Positions 44,031 through 55,539 of a stretch of DNA of 64,000 nt are shown here, one piece after another (position 1 is the stretch's first letter; each line of letters opens with the position of its first letter). The notes under the pieces were generated by a model, which was not told where the DNA came from, searched no databases, and saw only the letters and a list, made by a program, of their open reading frames with translations. A program made the translations under genes and the position numbers. This DNA is from Prorocentrum cordatum (Eukaryota > Sar > Dinophyceae > Prorocentrales > Prorocentraceae). The DNA lies in NCBI GenBank assembly GCA_963575745.1, contig CAUYUJ010010446.1, positions 904,589 to 968,588 on the forward strand, read 5' to 3'.

Positions 44031-45000
44031 TGCTTTACCTACTGCTACTATTACGGCTGGCGTTCTTCTTCGTCCTCCGCCTCCTCCCCGTTCTCCCCGT
44101 GGTCCCCGAACTCTGGTGCAGCTCCCAAGCTCAACAGGAAGCCTGGGCCTCCGCACCCCTTTCGTAGAACGCCACAGCAAGGGCCGCAGGGCGCACACCC
44201 AGGAACACGTCCCCAAATATACCACACAAGGGCGGCCTGCTGACCCACCTCCCCGCCATAGGTAAGTGGGTGCGAAGTCCCTGTGCGAAATGGGGTGGGC
44301 AGGGAAGGGCACCATACGCCTTTCAGCATGACAGGGCTCCGACACCAGAAACCCGCCCGAAAACAAAGGGTAGGCACTGCAAGCCTTCCCGGTGACGTTG
44401 ACTAGTTGCACATGCGCCATATTTTCGTAGATTCACTGACTCCCACAATCAATAGTTGATTCATCCCTCCCCATCCTTCCCTCCTCCGCCCCTCTCCCTT
44501 TTCACTTTGGGGAGGAGAGAAAAGGCCACAGGAAACTGAAGCCCACGCAAGGCTGGATTCACATGCACATCATCCAGAGGCCACGCCATGGATGCACATG
44601 ATAAAGCCCGGAATGCTTGACCAGAGTAGGACACATGGCCACATGTACATCCAGCTCTCGCCAAGGCCTGCCGCGCAACGTGTATTCATCTTCCTGCTGC
44701 CTGGGGGGGACTGAGAAGGTTGTTCTTGCATGCTTCCCCTCCTCTGCCCCCTCGCGTGGCCGCGACCCGCCACCCCGAGCGAGCGCGGGCGCCTCCGCGC
44801 GGGCCTCCACCGCCCACTCGTCCTTCTTCGCCAGCCTCTGCAGCGGACGAGGGAGGGGGAGGGAGAGGCGGAAGAGGCGGGAGGAGGAGGAGGACGAGGA
44901 GAAGGAGGAGGACAAGGGGGAGGGGGAATGGATGCGGAAGAGGCGGGAAGAAAAGGAGGAGGAGGAGGACGAGGAGGAAAAATTTGAGCTTGGAAAACAA
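44031..45000. other. No gene recognised; GGA-rich patch
   Basis: Unique-looking DNA, then gag/gga-rich sequence at 44845-44985. No motif or RNA gene seen. Confidence 0.45.
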
Positions 45001-45820
45001 TAGCGCAACAAATCTAGGCTGACGAAGGACCCAACCACATGCAGCTGCGAGTGCCGCATTGTGGGCACCGCTTTCGGTGGAGCTCTTTATGGGGACACGA
45101 AGCGTGCCAGGGGTGCGCCGACATCGGTGGCGCGGACGCATGTGGACGCCGCCGCTGGGGCCTTCGGTGGAGCCCCCTATGGGGCCACGAAACATTGTCC
45201 TGGGCGGGGGAGACGCATGCGAACCGCGCCATTGGGACCTTCGCTGGAGCTCCTCATGGGGCCACGAAGCGCTGTCATGGGTGGGGGAGACGCATGCGCA
45301 CGCACTGCTGGGCGGCGGAGACGCATGCGGACGGCGCCACTGGGGCCTTCGGTGGGGCTCCCTGTGGGGCCACGAAGCGCTGTCCTGGGTGGGGGAGACG
45401 CATGCGAACGGTGCCACTGGAGCCTTGGCCACGAAGCGCTGCCATGGGTGGCGGTGACGCATGCGGACCCGGACACTGCCACTGGAGCCTTCGGTGGAGC
45501 CCCCTCCCTATGGGCCACGAAGCGATGTCCTGGGTGGCGTTGACGCATGCGGACCCTGCTACTGGAGCCTTCGGTGGAGCTCCCTATGGGGCCACGAAGC
45601 GCGGTCCTGAATGGTGCTGACGCATGCGGACCCTTCCACTGGAGCCGTCGGTGGAGCTCCCTATGGGGCCACGAAATGCTGTCCTGGGTGGCGTGAAAGC
45701 ATGCGGACCCTGCCACTGGAGCCGTCGGTGGAACTCCCTATGGGGCCACGAAGCGCTGTCCTTGGTGGCGGAGACGCACGCGGACCCTGCCAGTGGAGCC
45801 GTCGGTGGAGCTCCCTATGG
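45001..45820. repeat. 77-bp tandem satellite related to the 90-bp array
   Basis: ctatggggccacgaa recurs with a 77-bp period at 45584, 45661, 45738 and 45815; units further left vary in length. Shared landmarks with the 27-kb satellite: ggggccacgaa, gacgcatgcg, and ccttcggtggagctc. The leader at 45020-45045 (gacgaaggacccaaccacatg) matches the leader at 27459-27482. The last unit is cut after ctatgggg at the LINE remnant. Confidence 0.85.
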
Positions 45821-47244
45821 GGGGTTGCGCGCGTGCCGAGCGCCCTGCGCGCCGGCGATCTCGAGCAGCTGTCTGCACACCTGCCTGCGCAATCGGCCTA
45901 TGCCGGCCAGAACCTTCGACCTCTTGACTGCGATCTCGAGCTTGACCAGCTTGAGCTGGTCCACGAGCACGCGAGTGGCGCCGACTAAGTCGCCCTGAAC
46001 CCTCTGGGTGCCTCCCCAGCGCTGGAGGACCAAATGATCCACCGCGATCGCTGGAGCAACGGCCCCGAATCGTGCCACCATTTCATCGAGCGGTTGTAAG
46101 ACCATGAGCTTCATGAACCCTGCGGCGAACGCGTTGCCAGCCAGGGCCGCCTGAAACACCTCCAACTGGAGCACCCTGGGCGCGCGGTAGAGCGAGACCT
46201 GGGCTTGTCCAGCCAGCGCGGAAACCCGAACAGGATGCCTGCCTGAACCAACACGCATGGGAGACCTGCTCGAAGGCCTTTCAGAGATCCAGCAGGATGC
46301 TGGCAGACGCCCAATCTTGATGAGGATGACGGCCGGCCATCATAGCGATCCACTCGGACCGCGCCTGCCGCCGCCACACCGCTCTGTCGCGCGAGCGCCC
46401 AGAGCATCCCCGCCAATGCGGTCTGTCGTTGTCCTTCTCTCGCTGCCGCATGAGGGGTCTGCGCAGCCTGCCGTGAACTCTGACCACAGCAGCCAACAGG
46501 GCCATGGGCCGAAGTCCACCATCAGCTTTGGGAATGAAGGCCATCTTGGTGATGAAGTCGGGCCACGCTGCCTGCTTCTCGATGGCCATGACCAAGTCTA
46601 TGAAAGCTTCAATACCCTGGTCATCCGACAAATTGAATTCGCTCGGACGAATGCTGTCGAAATTGGACCCACACTGTGGCTTGAACGATGAGATCACCTT
46701 CCGCAGCTCTGCCACAGATGGCCGATCAGGGCGCCCCCCAAGGCCCTCAGGCCAGTCCAGACGGTGCCTCTCGTGCTCAGCCTCTCGCGGTGCTCTCGCA
46801 GGAGGCTGCGAAGGTCCTGGTGGGCGACATTAGGGTGCTCGCCGAACCCCTCCCCTACCACCCCCCCGCGGCTGCGGGCCCCGCCCACGCTGCCCGAGGC
46901 AGCGGCGCGATTCCCGCTCCTCGCGCCGACAGCGACCCCCGAACGGGGGCCCGCGGCACTCGGAGGGCCCGCGGGCCTCTCGACAACCACTTCCTCCACT
47001 GCAGCAGCCTGACCCGGGGCAGGCGCGACCACGCCCCAGTGCGTCGTCCGCTCGTCGACGAGAGCCTGGATGCCCCGCTGCACTGTGAGCGGCGCCTCGC
47101 CGTCGGCCTTGGCTGGCCGCGCATTCCACGACTGCGCCAACTTGGTCGCGGCGTGGATCCCGCCCGAGCCTGTCGCCACCGACAAGCGCTGCCGGCGATA
47201 TGTGGTTCTCGAGCTGGATATCTGAACTTCCCCAGGAACGACAA
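45821..47244 (-). pseudogene. Second LINE, decayed reverse transcriptase fragment
   Basis: Minus-strand pieces in three frames keep RT landmarks: FITKMAFIPKADGGLRPMALL, SILLDL (motif A aspartate), a stop, KAFEQVSHAC, GFMKLMVLQPLDE, IAVDHLVLQRWG (motif C, second Asp replaced by His) and KRSKVLAGIGRLRRQV. Upstream (to about 47.24 kb) an alanine and glycine-rich part with VERPAGPPSAAGPR and HLWQS fits the region before RT. Frame breaks lie near 46255, 46300 and 46720. It differs from the LINE at 20-25 kb and belongs to another lineage. Its 3' end coincides with the edge of the 77-bp satellite. Confidence 0.75.
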
Positions 47245-48459
47245 GCCCCTTCTTGGGCTTAGCGGCGCCCAGCCACTGTTAGGAATCCGCTGCCCCCAGC
47301 CTCTTTGCCGATTCGGTCACGCATGGAAAGAAAGACTAATTCTGCATTGCCTGCCGCGACACTCCAGGCATGGGGGTGCGAACTTCAAGGGGGTGTATCT
47401 GCAGACTCCGAAGCGCGCGCTTTCCCCCGCCTTCGCCCCGAGCAGAATCGCGCCCCCCAAGCAGCCCGAGCGCGAGCGGTCGGACTGCGGTAAAATAGTA
47501 ACGGAACGGAGCGACATCAATATGGCTAGCGCACAAAGAATGCACCGCGTTTCCCCGTTTAGCTGAACCCGCTCTTCCGACCGGGGATGTTTTTTCTGTG
47601 CTCCATGGCGCTGATTCGCCTTTCTGCTCCGGCTGCAATGCGCGCCTGGCCACGGTCTGCAGCCGGCTGTCGATGATATTGAGATCTGCGTTGCCTCGAA
47701 GGAATGACCTGGCTCTCGATTTGACTCACCCTGAGGGCTTCTGGAAACTCGTCGTCTGCTGCTGCGTCATCATCTGCCCGTTGAATTGCACTGGCGGCTC
47801 TGGGCGCCCCTGAGGCGCAGGCGCTGCAGGTTCACGATGGCGACGCTTGACCGGATTATCAACCACATGATCATGTCATGGTAGGCGGAAACCGCCGCGT
47901 CCTCCAAATACCATCGGGCGAAAACCTAGATCCTGCTTCGGGCAGGCTGGCCCATGTGGCCGAGACGATGTTGCATCGATTTGAAGGGCCATGCCGTGTG
48001 ACCCGATGCTCTCGATCGGCCCTCCAAGTAGTAGCCGGGCATGACGTATACCTGCGTGGCCCCTTGTCGCGCGCGCTGCCTGTGCCTGAGGATCTCGTTA
48101 GACGAGGGCGCGCAGATGAGCAACCACTGCAATTCACTCTGCCCATCGGACCAGCGATGCAGATCGGAGGTGACGGGGTGAGATCGAAGTGCAACGGAGA
48201 GCCCCCTACCGGGAAATCGGTTTCGGTTTCGTGTTCGTGCGTGCCGTGCGCGCGGGCGAGGCGCAGCTGCGTGGGCGGGCGAGAAGAAAGTCTCCTCTGG
48301 CTGAGGCGCGGCCGGACCAAATGATTCCTTTCCGGGGGCCGGTGGCCCGCGGTGTCCCGCCGGTGTCCCGCCTCCGGCTGAGGCGCGGCCGGACCAAATG
48401 ATTCCTTTCTGGGGGCCGGTGGCCCGCGGTGCCCCGCTGGTGCCCCGTCGGTGTCCCGA
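47245..48459 (-). pseudogene. Coding-like fragments, possibly the 5' part of the second LINE
   Basis: Around 48180-47930 the minus strand gives SDGQSELQWLLICAPSSNE, QVYVMPGYYLEGRS and AWPFKSMQHRLGHMGQPA in one frame, with codon use unlike the repeats. Further fragments lie near 47640-47340. Orientation and position fit an upstream part of the LINE, but I see no endonuclease motif, so this stays tentative. The segment 48290-48460 contains two copies of 'ctgaggcgcggccggaccaa' about 80 bases apart. Confidence 0.3.
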
Positions 48460-48589
48460 CGATGATGGTGATGATGCTGATGATGATGATGATGCTGATG
48501 ATGATGATGGTGATGATGCTGATGCTGATGATGGTGCTGCTGCTGATGATGATGGTGATGGTGGTGATGATGATGGTGTCCCGATGATG

Positions 48590-48621
<32 letters not shown>

Positions 48622-48688
48622 GATGATGAGGATGAGGATGAGGATGATGATGATGATGATGATGATGATGGTGATGATGCTGATGATG
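48460..48688 (+). repeat. (GAT)n microsatellite, left of TIR element 1
   Basis: gat/gatgct/gatggt triplets. The same type of repeat resumes at 49827 beyond the element. Confidence 0.93.
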
Positions 48689-49826
48689 GAAAGAGCGTGA
48701 TCCACCGCCGCTCTACTTTGGAAAATTGCCGCCCTTTTCCTCCGGACCGCTCCCCGCCCTTTTCCTCCGGAGCCCGCCCCCCCCCCTCCGACCCCCCCCC
48801 CCCTGCTGGACCCCCCCCCCCACCGGCAACCCCCCCCCTCCCCCCAACCCCTCCTCCCCCCCCCTCCCCCTCGAAAACCGGGGGGGGGTCACTACCGGTT
48901 CGAACCCCCCCCCTCCTCGAAAACTGGAGGGGGGTCACTACCGGTTCGAACCCCTCCCCACCCCCCCCTCACCGCCAGCAAACGACTCCCGGTCCCTACC
49001 ACCGTCCTCACCACATCCCCCATTGTGTTCCATCCTCACCACCACCTCTGGCCACTACTGTGCAGTGTCCCCACCAGTGCCACCACCACTGTCGCACTGC
49101 CCCCACTGCCCCCACCACTGTTCCCACCACGGTTCCACTCTCCCAACTTTCTCCACGGCCCCAACCACTGCCCGACTATCCCCACTTTCCCCACTGTCCC
49201 ACTGACTCCTCCGCTGTCCCACTGAGCTGTCCCACTGTTCCCACCACTGTCCCCACTGTCCCCGCCACTGCCCCCACTGCACCTCTGTCCCATTGTCCCA
49301 CCGCCGTCCTCGCCACCCCCTTCACCACTGTCCCCACCACCACTGTACCCTCAACTGTCTTAATGTTTCCACCACATTCCCACTGTCCCCACACCACTGT
49401 CCCCACCACCACCGCCCCCACCACTGTCCCACTGTCCCCACTGTTCCCACCATTGCCCTCACCATTGTCCCCACCACTACCGTCCCCACCACTGTCCCAC
49501 TGTCCCACTGTCCCCACCACTGTCCCGCTGCCTCCCCGCCACTGTCCCCATCACCACCGCCCCCACCACTGTCCGCACCCCCCCTCGGTTTTCCAGGGGG
49601 GGGGAGGGGGTTCGAACCGGTAGTGACCCTCCCGGGTTTCGAGTTCGAGGAGGGGGGGGGGTTCAAACCGGTAGTGGCCCCCCCCCCTTTTCATGAGAGC
49701 TGGGGGGGGGGAGGTGTTCGAACCGGCAGTGACCCCCCCCAGTTTTCCGGAGGGGGGGGGGAGGGGTTCGAACCGGTAGTGACCCCCCCCCGGTTTTCCT
49801 CCAGCAGCGATGGAACACGCTCTTTC
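48689..49826. mobile_element. TIR element 1 (foldback-like) inside (GAT)n
   Basis: Left terminus gaaagagcgtgatccaccgc (from 48689) and right terminus gcgatggaacacgctctttc (to 49826) are inverted copies: 21 of the outer 24 bases match. tgatgatg flanks both sides, which could be an 8-bp target duplication or simply the microsatellite. Subterminal blocks recur in inverted orientation: ggtcactaccggttcgaacc twice on the left (48886-48960), and ggttcgaaccggtagtgacc or variants four times on the right (49608-49790). The centre (49050-49560) is a C-rich minisatellite of ccaccactgtcccca. No protein is coded. Confidence 0.7.
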
Positions 49827-49864
<38 letters not shown>

Positions 49865-50640
49865 TTGGCGATGTTGGTGATGATGATGGTGATGGTGATG
49901 GTGGGGATGAGGATGGTGTCATGATGATGATGATGTTGGTGATGATGATGCGGCTGATGATGATGTCCCGATGGTGATGATGATGCTGGTGATCTTGATG
50001 ATGAGATGATGATGAAGTGATGCTTATGAAGATGATGATGATGATAATGATGATGTCCAGATGATGATGATGATGATGATGGGGTTGATGATGATGATGA
50101 TGTTGCTGATGATGGCGGTGATTATGATGCTGTCCCGATGTTGATGATGATGTTGGTGGTGATGCTGATGACGATGATGGCGTTCTGGTGGTGATGATGA
50201 TTATGTTGATGATGAGGATGAGGTGGTGGTGATGAGTTTGATTTGGTGACGGTGGCCCGATGATGGTGATGATGATGCTGATGTTGATGATGATGGTGCC
50301 CTGGTAATGATGGTAATGATGGAGGTGACGATGATGATGGTGTCCCGGTGATGATGCTGTTGATGATGATGCTGTTGATGATGATGTTGATGATGTTGTT
50401 CATGATGATGGTGATGAGATGATGATGATGGTGGTGTTCCGATGATGATGATGGTGTCCCGATGATGATGATGTTGTTGATGATGATGGTGATGATGATG
50501 GTGTCCCGATGATGATGATGATGGTGATGATGATGTTGACGATGATGAGGTGATGGTGGTGATGTTGTCCTGGTAGTGATGATGATGATGGTGTTGATGA
50601 CGTTGATGACGATGATACTGTTGATGATGATGATGATGTT
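49827..50640 (+). repeat. (GAT)n microsatellite, right of TIR element 1
   Basis: Imperfect gat triplets with recurrent 'tgtcccgatgatgatg' about every 40-130 bases. Continuous with the left tract in composition. Confidence 0.93.
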
Positions 50641-50876
50641 GACTGTGAGATCGATTGTGATATCGATAGTGAGATCGACTGTGAGACCGAATGTGAGATC
50701 GATAGTGACATCGATAGTGAGAGCGGTAGTGAGATCGATTGTGAGATCGATAGTCAGGTCGATTGTGAGATCGATCGAATGAAATAGATCGAGTGAGATC
50801 GATCGAGTGAGATCGATCGAGCGAGACCGATAGTGAGATCGATAGTGAGATCGATAATGAGACCAATCGAGTGAGA
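50641..50876 (+). repeat. GAGATCGATAGT 12-bp minisatellite
   Basis: About 20 variants of gagatcgat-(a/t)gt in tandem, rich in the palindrome gatcgatc. It grows out of the (GAT)n tract. Frames give IDLTIDLT strings. Confidence 0.9.
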
Positions 50877-52440
50877 CGTTGGTTCCTCCCCCCCCGAACC
50901 TCCTTATCACCCGAAGGGTGGTCGTATAGGTGTGTCTGCAGCAACTGATGTGAGATAGTCACAACTGAAGAGCACGGTTTTGATGAGCCGCTACTCCCAT
51001 CGGCCGCACGCGCAATATGCGTCGGACTGCAGGCGCACGCGAGCCTAGAAAACCACGATGGCGATGAGAGGGGCGCCAATAATGCGGCGTCGGAGCAATT
51101 GCTTCCGCGAGTGGCCCCCCGCTGCCACTGCCACTTGCACTGGAAATACCGATCGGCGGTAATCCAATCCAAGACTCGCCGCGGCCCGCTAACCGCGCCG
51201 GCCGCGCATCCCAGTCGCCCTGGCTCTTGGACTTGATTGCGCAAGGCGGTGCCAGTACCATTCGATCGACCAGCGCTCCACTCGTGAATAGGCGAGCCTC
51301 TTCCTGAGTGCGCGAAGGTGCCTCCAACCAATTCGAGTTCGCCCGCATGTGTTCTCGTTTCATTGTCCGCCGCCGCTCTGTTGGCCTGTTAGGTGATCCA
51401 CTCCTGCGCGGCGACCTCCTGCGCCGCCGAGTAAAACTGGCTGGCCATGTCCGTCTCGACTGGGGCGATGTGGAACCTTGCTGCCAGCTGTCCCTGCAGT
51501 TCGCCGCCGTCTTTCTTGACTGGAGGTGCCTGTTTGGGAGCTGCTGCCGCCGCCGCCCGTTTTGTATCCGATGAAGCCATGACTAACTGCTACATCGGGC
51601 CCGGCGGCCGCTACTGTCTCGCAGGTGTCTGCGGAACCGGTGGGATTTGCGGCACCCCGCAAACAGCTGGCCGTACGAGGGGTGGTCCACATGGCCTCGG
51701 TGGACCCCAGGTCATCGGAGACATGCCCGCGATGAGAGGCGGCACGTTGAGCACTTGTCCCACTTCCTTGGCGATGATCATACCCTGGTGGTGCATCATC
51801 GCGTTCTCTTTCTGCATGTAGACGTGCCGATCGGAGGAGTGACTTTGCATCGCTTCCGCAAGGGGCGACGGCGGAGGCTGTGCACCAGGTGATGCCGCGG
51901 GCTGCGCCGCAGGTCTTCTTTGACTTGTCGTTGTATCCTCCCTGTGGGCACCCTGCGTCTTCTGCTCCTCCAGTTCCCTTCATGTAATGGTCTAAGTGGC
52001 ACATATCCTCGCTCATGGAATGCCGTCGCTCACGTGGTTTGATGATAACGCCGGCCGCCGGTCGATCTTGCCCTGGAGATCGCGCTGGTCCTCGTAGGAT
52101 ATCTTAAGCTGGAGTTCGAGTGGATCCATTGATGCCAGAGCGTACTTGTACATGGACGACTCGGCCTTCGAGTCAGGATCGATGTTGCCAGCCGCAATCG
52201 TGGCCAGGATGAGCATCGCGGTGATGTTCATGTCCCTCTTTGCGTCGGGCTTGAAACCTTCCGTTGACACTGAATGTCGGCGGCGCAACCTGGAACCTGC
52301 GTTTGCGGCCTGCATTCGGGCTCATGACTGGCGTGGTGTCGACGTGCGGCTGGATATCCTGAAGAGAGCCCCGAGAGCCTTCCCAAGACGGCCCAGAGAG
52401 GCCAAAGACAGGGATATCCCATGGGGTTTTAAATGATTTG
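50877..52440 (-). pseudogene. Frameshifted coding remnant, family unknown
   Basis: The minus strand from about 52315 has protein-like pieces in shifting frames. GFKPDAKRDMNITAMLIL and YKYALASMDPLELQLKISY lead to DMCHLDHYMKGTGGAED (about 52000). Then SSDRHVYMQKENAMMHHQG and IIAKEVGQVLNVPPLIAG follow in a second frame (51840-51700), and APKQAPPVKKDGGELQGQL and DMASQFYSAAQEVAAQEWIT in a third (51550-51389). Further coding-like sequence (ANSNWLEAPSRTQEEARL) follows to about 50960. Adjacent frames joined by single-base shifts and no intron-like gaps suggest a retroposed copy. No SL remnant was found near 52.4 kb. No family recognised. Confidence 0.4.
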
Positions 52441-52645
52441 CGGGCCCTCGACTTTTCACCCACGGCGCTCGAAGACGGCCCAAAAGGCCCCCAGGACCGC
52501 CCCAAGACGGCCCAAGACCCAAAAGGCCCGCCGAAGGGCCCCAACACGGCCCAATAAGGCTCCAAGATGGCCCCAGAGGCGCCCAAGACGGCCCAAGACG
52601 GCCAAAAGACAGCCCCAAGAAGGGCCCAAGGAGGGGAACACGAAC
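52441..52645 (+). repeat. CCAAGACGGCCC-type short repeat, copy 1
   Basis: Variants of ccaagacggccc, gcccaagacc and aggcccccag follow each other with spacings of 12 to 20 bases. The same type recurs at 55.5-56.5 and 57.0-57.4 kb. Confidence 0.75.
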
Positions 52646-54734
52646 CGCCAATCCGAACCTTCCGCCCCAAGAGGCGCCTACTCCCAATCCCCCCTTGTTA
52701 TTTCTCCCGGCTAACGGATCGCGACGCTACGCGCGCTTTCCGTCATTTGGTTGCTGGACGTCGCGCTGCTCTTGCCTCAATCTAGACGCCTGTGCCAATC
52801 TGGCCGCCCTGTTGCTGGCGGTCGTCGCTCTCGTCTTCGTGAAGCGGGTCGGGGCTGCAGCGTTGGCGGGGGAGGTCTGCGCGCTGTGATATTTAATATG
52901 TGCGTCGAGCAGCGCCCTCGGTCGTCTGAGTGCGTGCGCTGCCTCAGGCGCCTTTGCAAAAAGAAGCTGCCTGGCCAGTTGCCTTGGAATATATTTTACT
53001 TGAAACAAAATGTCGATGGATCCTCCTCCTCCTCCTCCTCCTCCTCCTCCCCTCCTCCTCCTCCTCCTCCTCCTCTCCTCCTCCTCCTCCTCTCCTCCTC
53101 CTCCTCCTCCTCCTCCTCCTCCTCCCTCCTCCCCCCCATAATCCACGACAGCACCCTCCACTTCCTGCTGCTCCTTGTTGTTCTCATGTGTCATAGTTAT
53201 CGTATCCTCCTCCTCCTCCTCCGCCTCCTTCCTCCTCCTCCTCCTCCTCCTCCTCCTGCTACTCGGCCTCATCCGCCCACCCCTACCATTCTCATCCCCC
53301 ATCACCATAATCTGCCTCATCCCTCCTCCTCCCTATCCTCCAACTCATCGCCACGCAACATGATTACGCGAACGTGATGTGCGGCGGGTCGAGCCGAGAT
53401 CAGTGCGGTCCTGCCTCGCAGTCCCGACCCCCAACCACAAACCCACACACCCCACCGACACGAATCACATAATCAAACGGGCTCGGCAATACCCGGTCAC
53501 GACATCCACCGAGATCCAACCACAACGTAAGTGGCATGGTCACTGCTACCCCGTAGCGCACCTCAGAGTGCCACACGTCTCTTCTTTTAAGAGGATGTGG
53601 GGTGCCAAGCAATATTCGGCATGTGGGGAGCCGTAAGTGCACGATTCCATTCACCATTCCCAGAGCTGTCGCTGGCTCAAGAACAACAACTATCTGGACA
53701 CAAAAAGGTTGTGCACACACACACACACGTGACATGGGGAAATGGTGTACGCGTGATTATGGAAACACGCACGCGCCAATCTTTTTTTACAAGCAAAGAC
53801 CCACCACACTCCAGTCCGATTGCCAGTCAGCCTCACACAGCCTGCCAGGCCCGATACAAAAACCCTGGACTCGCACAGTGAGGAAAATGCATGTGTCACC
53901 GAATCGGTGCATCGGTGCAGGACCATCTGCACGAGGAGGAAAATAGACACGTCTCATTCGAACAAGACGAAAGGATAAAGGCACTGTGTGTGTGCATAAA
54001 TCTCCATATGGCCCCAGCGACCACTAATATGATGAGGCCTCACACAACGGCACTATAAAGGAAAGCACAGTGCACACCAAATTAAAACGCATGCGGCGGC
54101 GAGGCTGATAGAACACATCCCCGGAATCCTATCAACTCAAAGGCGGAAGCGGGAAGGGGGAATGAGGAGGCGGAAACACACACACACACACACACACACA
54201 CGCCAATACGGAGGCACTTACAATGCGCAAGATGCTTGCATGTCTCAGTGGTTGGGAGTCGTTTTGCTTGGGGTCATACGTTTTTGCGTATGAGTGCACA
54301 CGAGAAGCTGAATGCCCAGCGTAAGCCACTGGGCCCTGTGATCATGCGCAGTTTTGGTGCCACGATGCTGGCGGCGGACGACTGCGGCAGAACGAGTCAC
54401 GAGGTGTCGGGGCCCAAGTCGCCAGCAGCTGCACATGATACACAGACCAGCCTGAGGCCGCAGGATCACTGCAATCTGAGGGCCCCCTTGTGGAGCCCCC
54501 AGGCTGCGAGGACCCCGCTTCGGCAGCGTAGGTGCCGGTCCTGAACTCTTCGTGTAATCTACAACTTCCAAACTCCAATGTTGCAAGTCTACCTTCTGCT
54601 GCCTACTGTTTGTGACTGATCCGCGCGAGGGGGCGGGCCGAAACGGAGACATCTACACTCCCCCCAGGGGATCTTAGCATCCCCCATGGCCCTAGAACAC
54701 TAACAAATATTTGATATTCGCGTCCCCGGTGTCG
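52646..54734. other. No gene recognised; CTC and CA microsatellites
   Basis: (CTC)n runs at 53020-53132 and 53200-53262, (CA)n at 53713-53727 and 54176-54201. Around 54240-54620 both strands are open for 80-130 codons with reasonable composition, so an exon is possible, but I cannot choose a strand. Confidence 0.4.
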
Positions 54735-55190
54735 GATTCCTCACAAATTAAAGCGGGTTCGCGATCCCGACGCCAGCATCCTTTATACATTACCTCAGAT
54801 TCACGCCCCCGCGGCCAGCTTCCCTCGTACACTGCGCTTGGCTCGCGCTCCCGAAATCAGAATCTTATAGAAATTGCACCAACATCGCGTTCCCGAGGCC
54901 GGAACCCATTATAAAGTACGCCAGGCTCGCGCCCACGAGGCCAGAATCCATTTGCCTACGTTACACCAGATTCGCCCTCACGAATCCACAACCCTTTGCA
55001 CATTGCATCAGGTTCGCGCTCCCGAGGCCCGAATCTGCTGCATATTATACCAGACTCGCGCCCCCGATGCCAGAACCATTTGCAAATTACGCCACGCTCG
55101 CGCTCCCGAGGGCACGATCCCCCGTAAAGTATGCCACACTCGCGCTCTCGAGGTCACGACCCCTTGCGCATTAAACCAGATTCGCGCCAT
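54735..55190 (+). repeat. 42-bp tandem repeat
   Basis: About ten degenerate units of 42 bp built on tcgcgctcccgaggccagaa followed by a more variable, AT-richer part (ttataccaga). Spacing is measured between successive tcgcgc cores, for example in 55010-55150. Confidence 0.8.
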
Positions 55191-55539
55191 GAGAAGAAAA
55201 CAAAGAGTTTGACAACAATCCCAACATCTCGAAGTAACTGCTGAATGCCAATCATCATCGCCCGGTGTTGTCGAGAGTTTGCAAACAACGCCAACACGTT
55301 CCAGCACAGTTCTGACATCTCCCATTCTGATAGAGAGGGGGCCGGCGGCAGAGGGCAAAACCCTTACGGATAATAAAGCGCGCACGGCGGGTTGGGCCGT
55401 GCGAGACCTCTCTGACACAGTGTCTGGCACAGTCTTTGGCCCCCTTTTCCAGTGCCTGGTCAAAAACCTCCTGAAAGTTCTTTCGAGGGGGCCCCACTCT
55501 GCCGCCGGCCCCACTCTGCCGCCAGCCCCCTTGAAGGTC
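55191..55539. other. No gene recognised
   Basis: Short open frames on both strands without motifs. The duplicated phrase ccactctgccgcc lies at 55493-55520. Confidence 0.4.

Noticed and set aside
48886-49790. ggttcgaacc as evidence for tRNA genes or tRNA-derived SINEs
   Set aside because: The string resembles a T-loop or B box, but no A box or cloverleaf could be built around it. It is also self-complementary, so it gives no orientation.
54735-55190. Possible CRISPR-like regular repeat
   Set aside because: Units are contiguous and degenerate 42-bp tandem copies with no constant repeat and unique spacer pattern, and the genome is eukaryotic.
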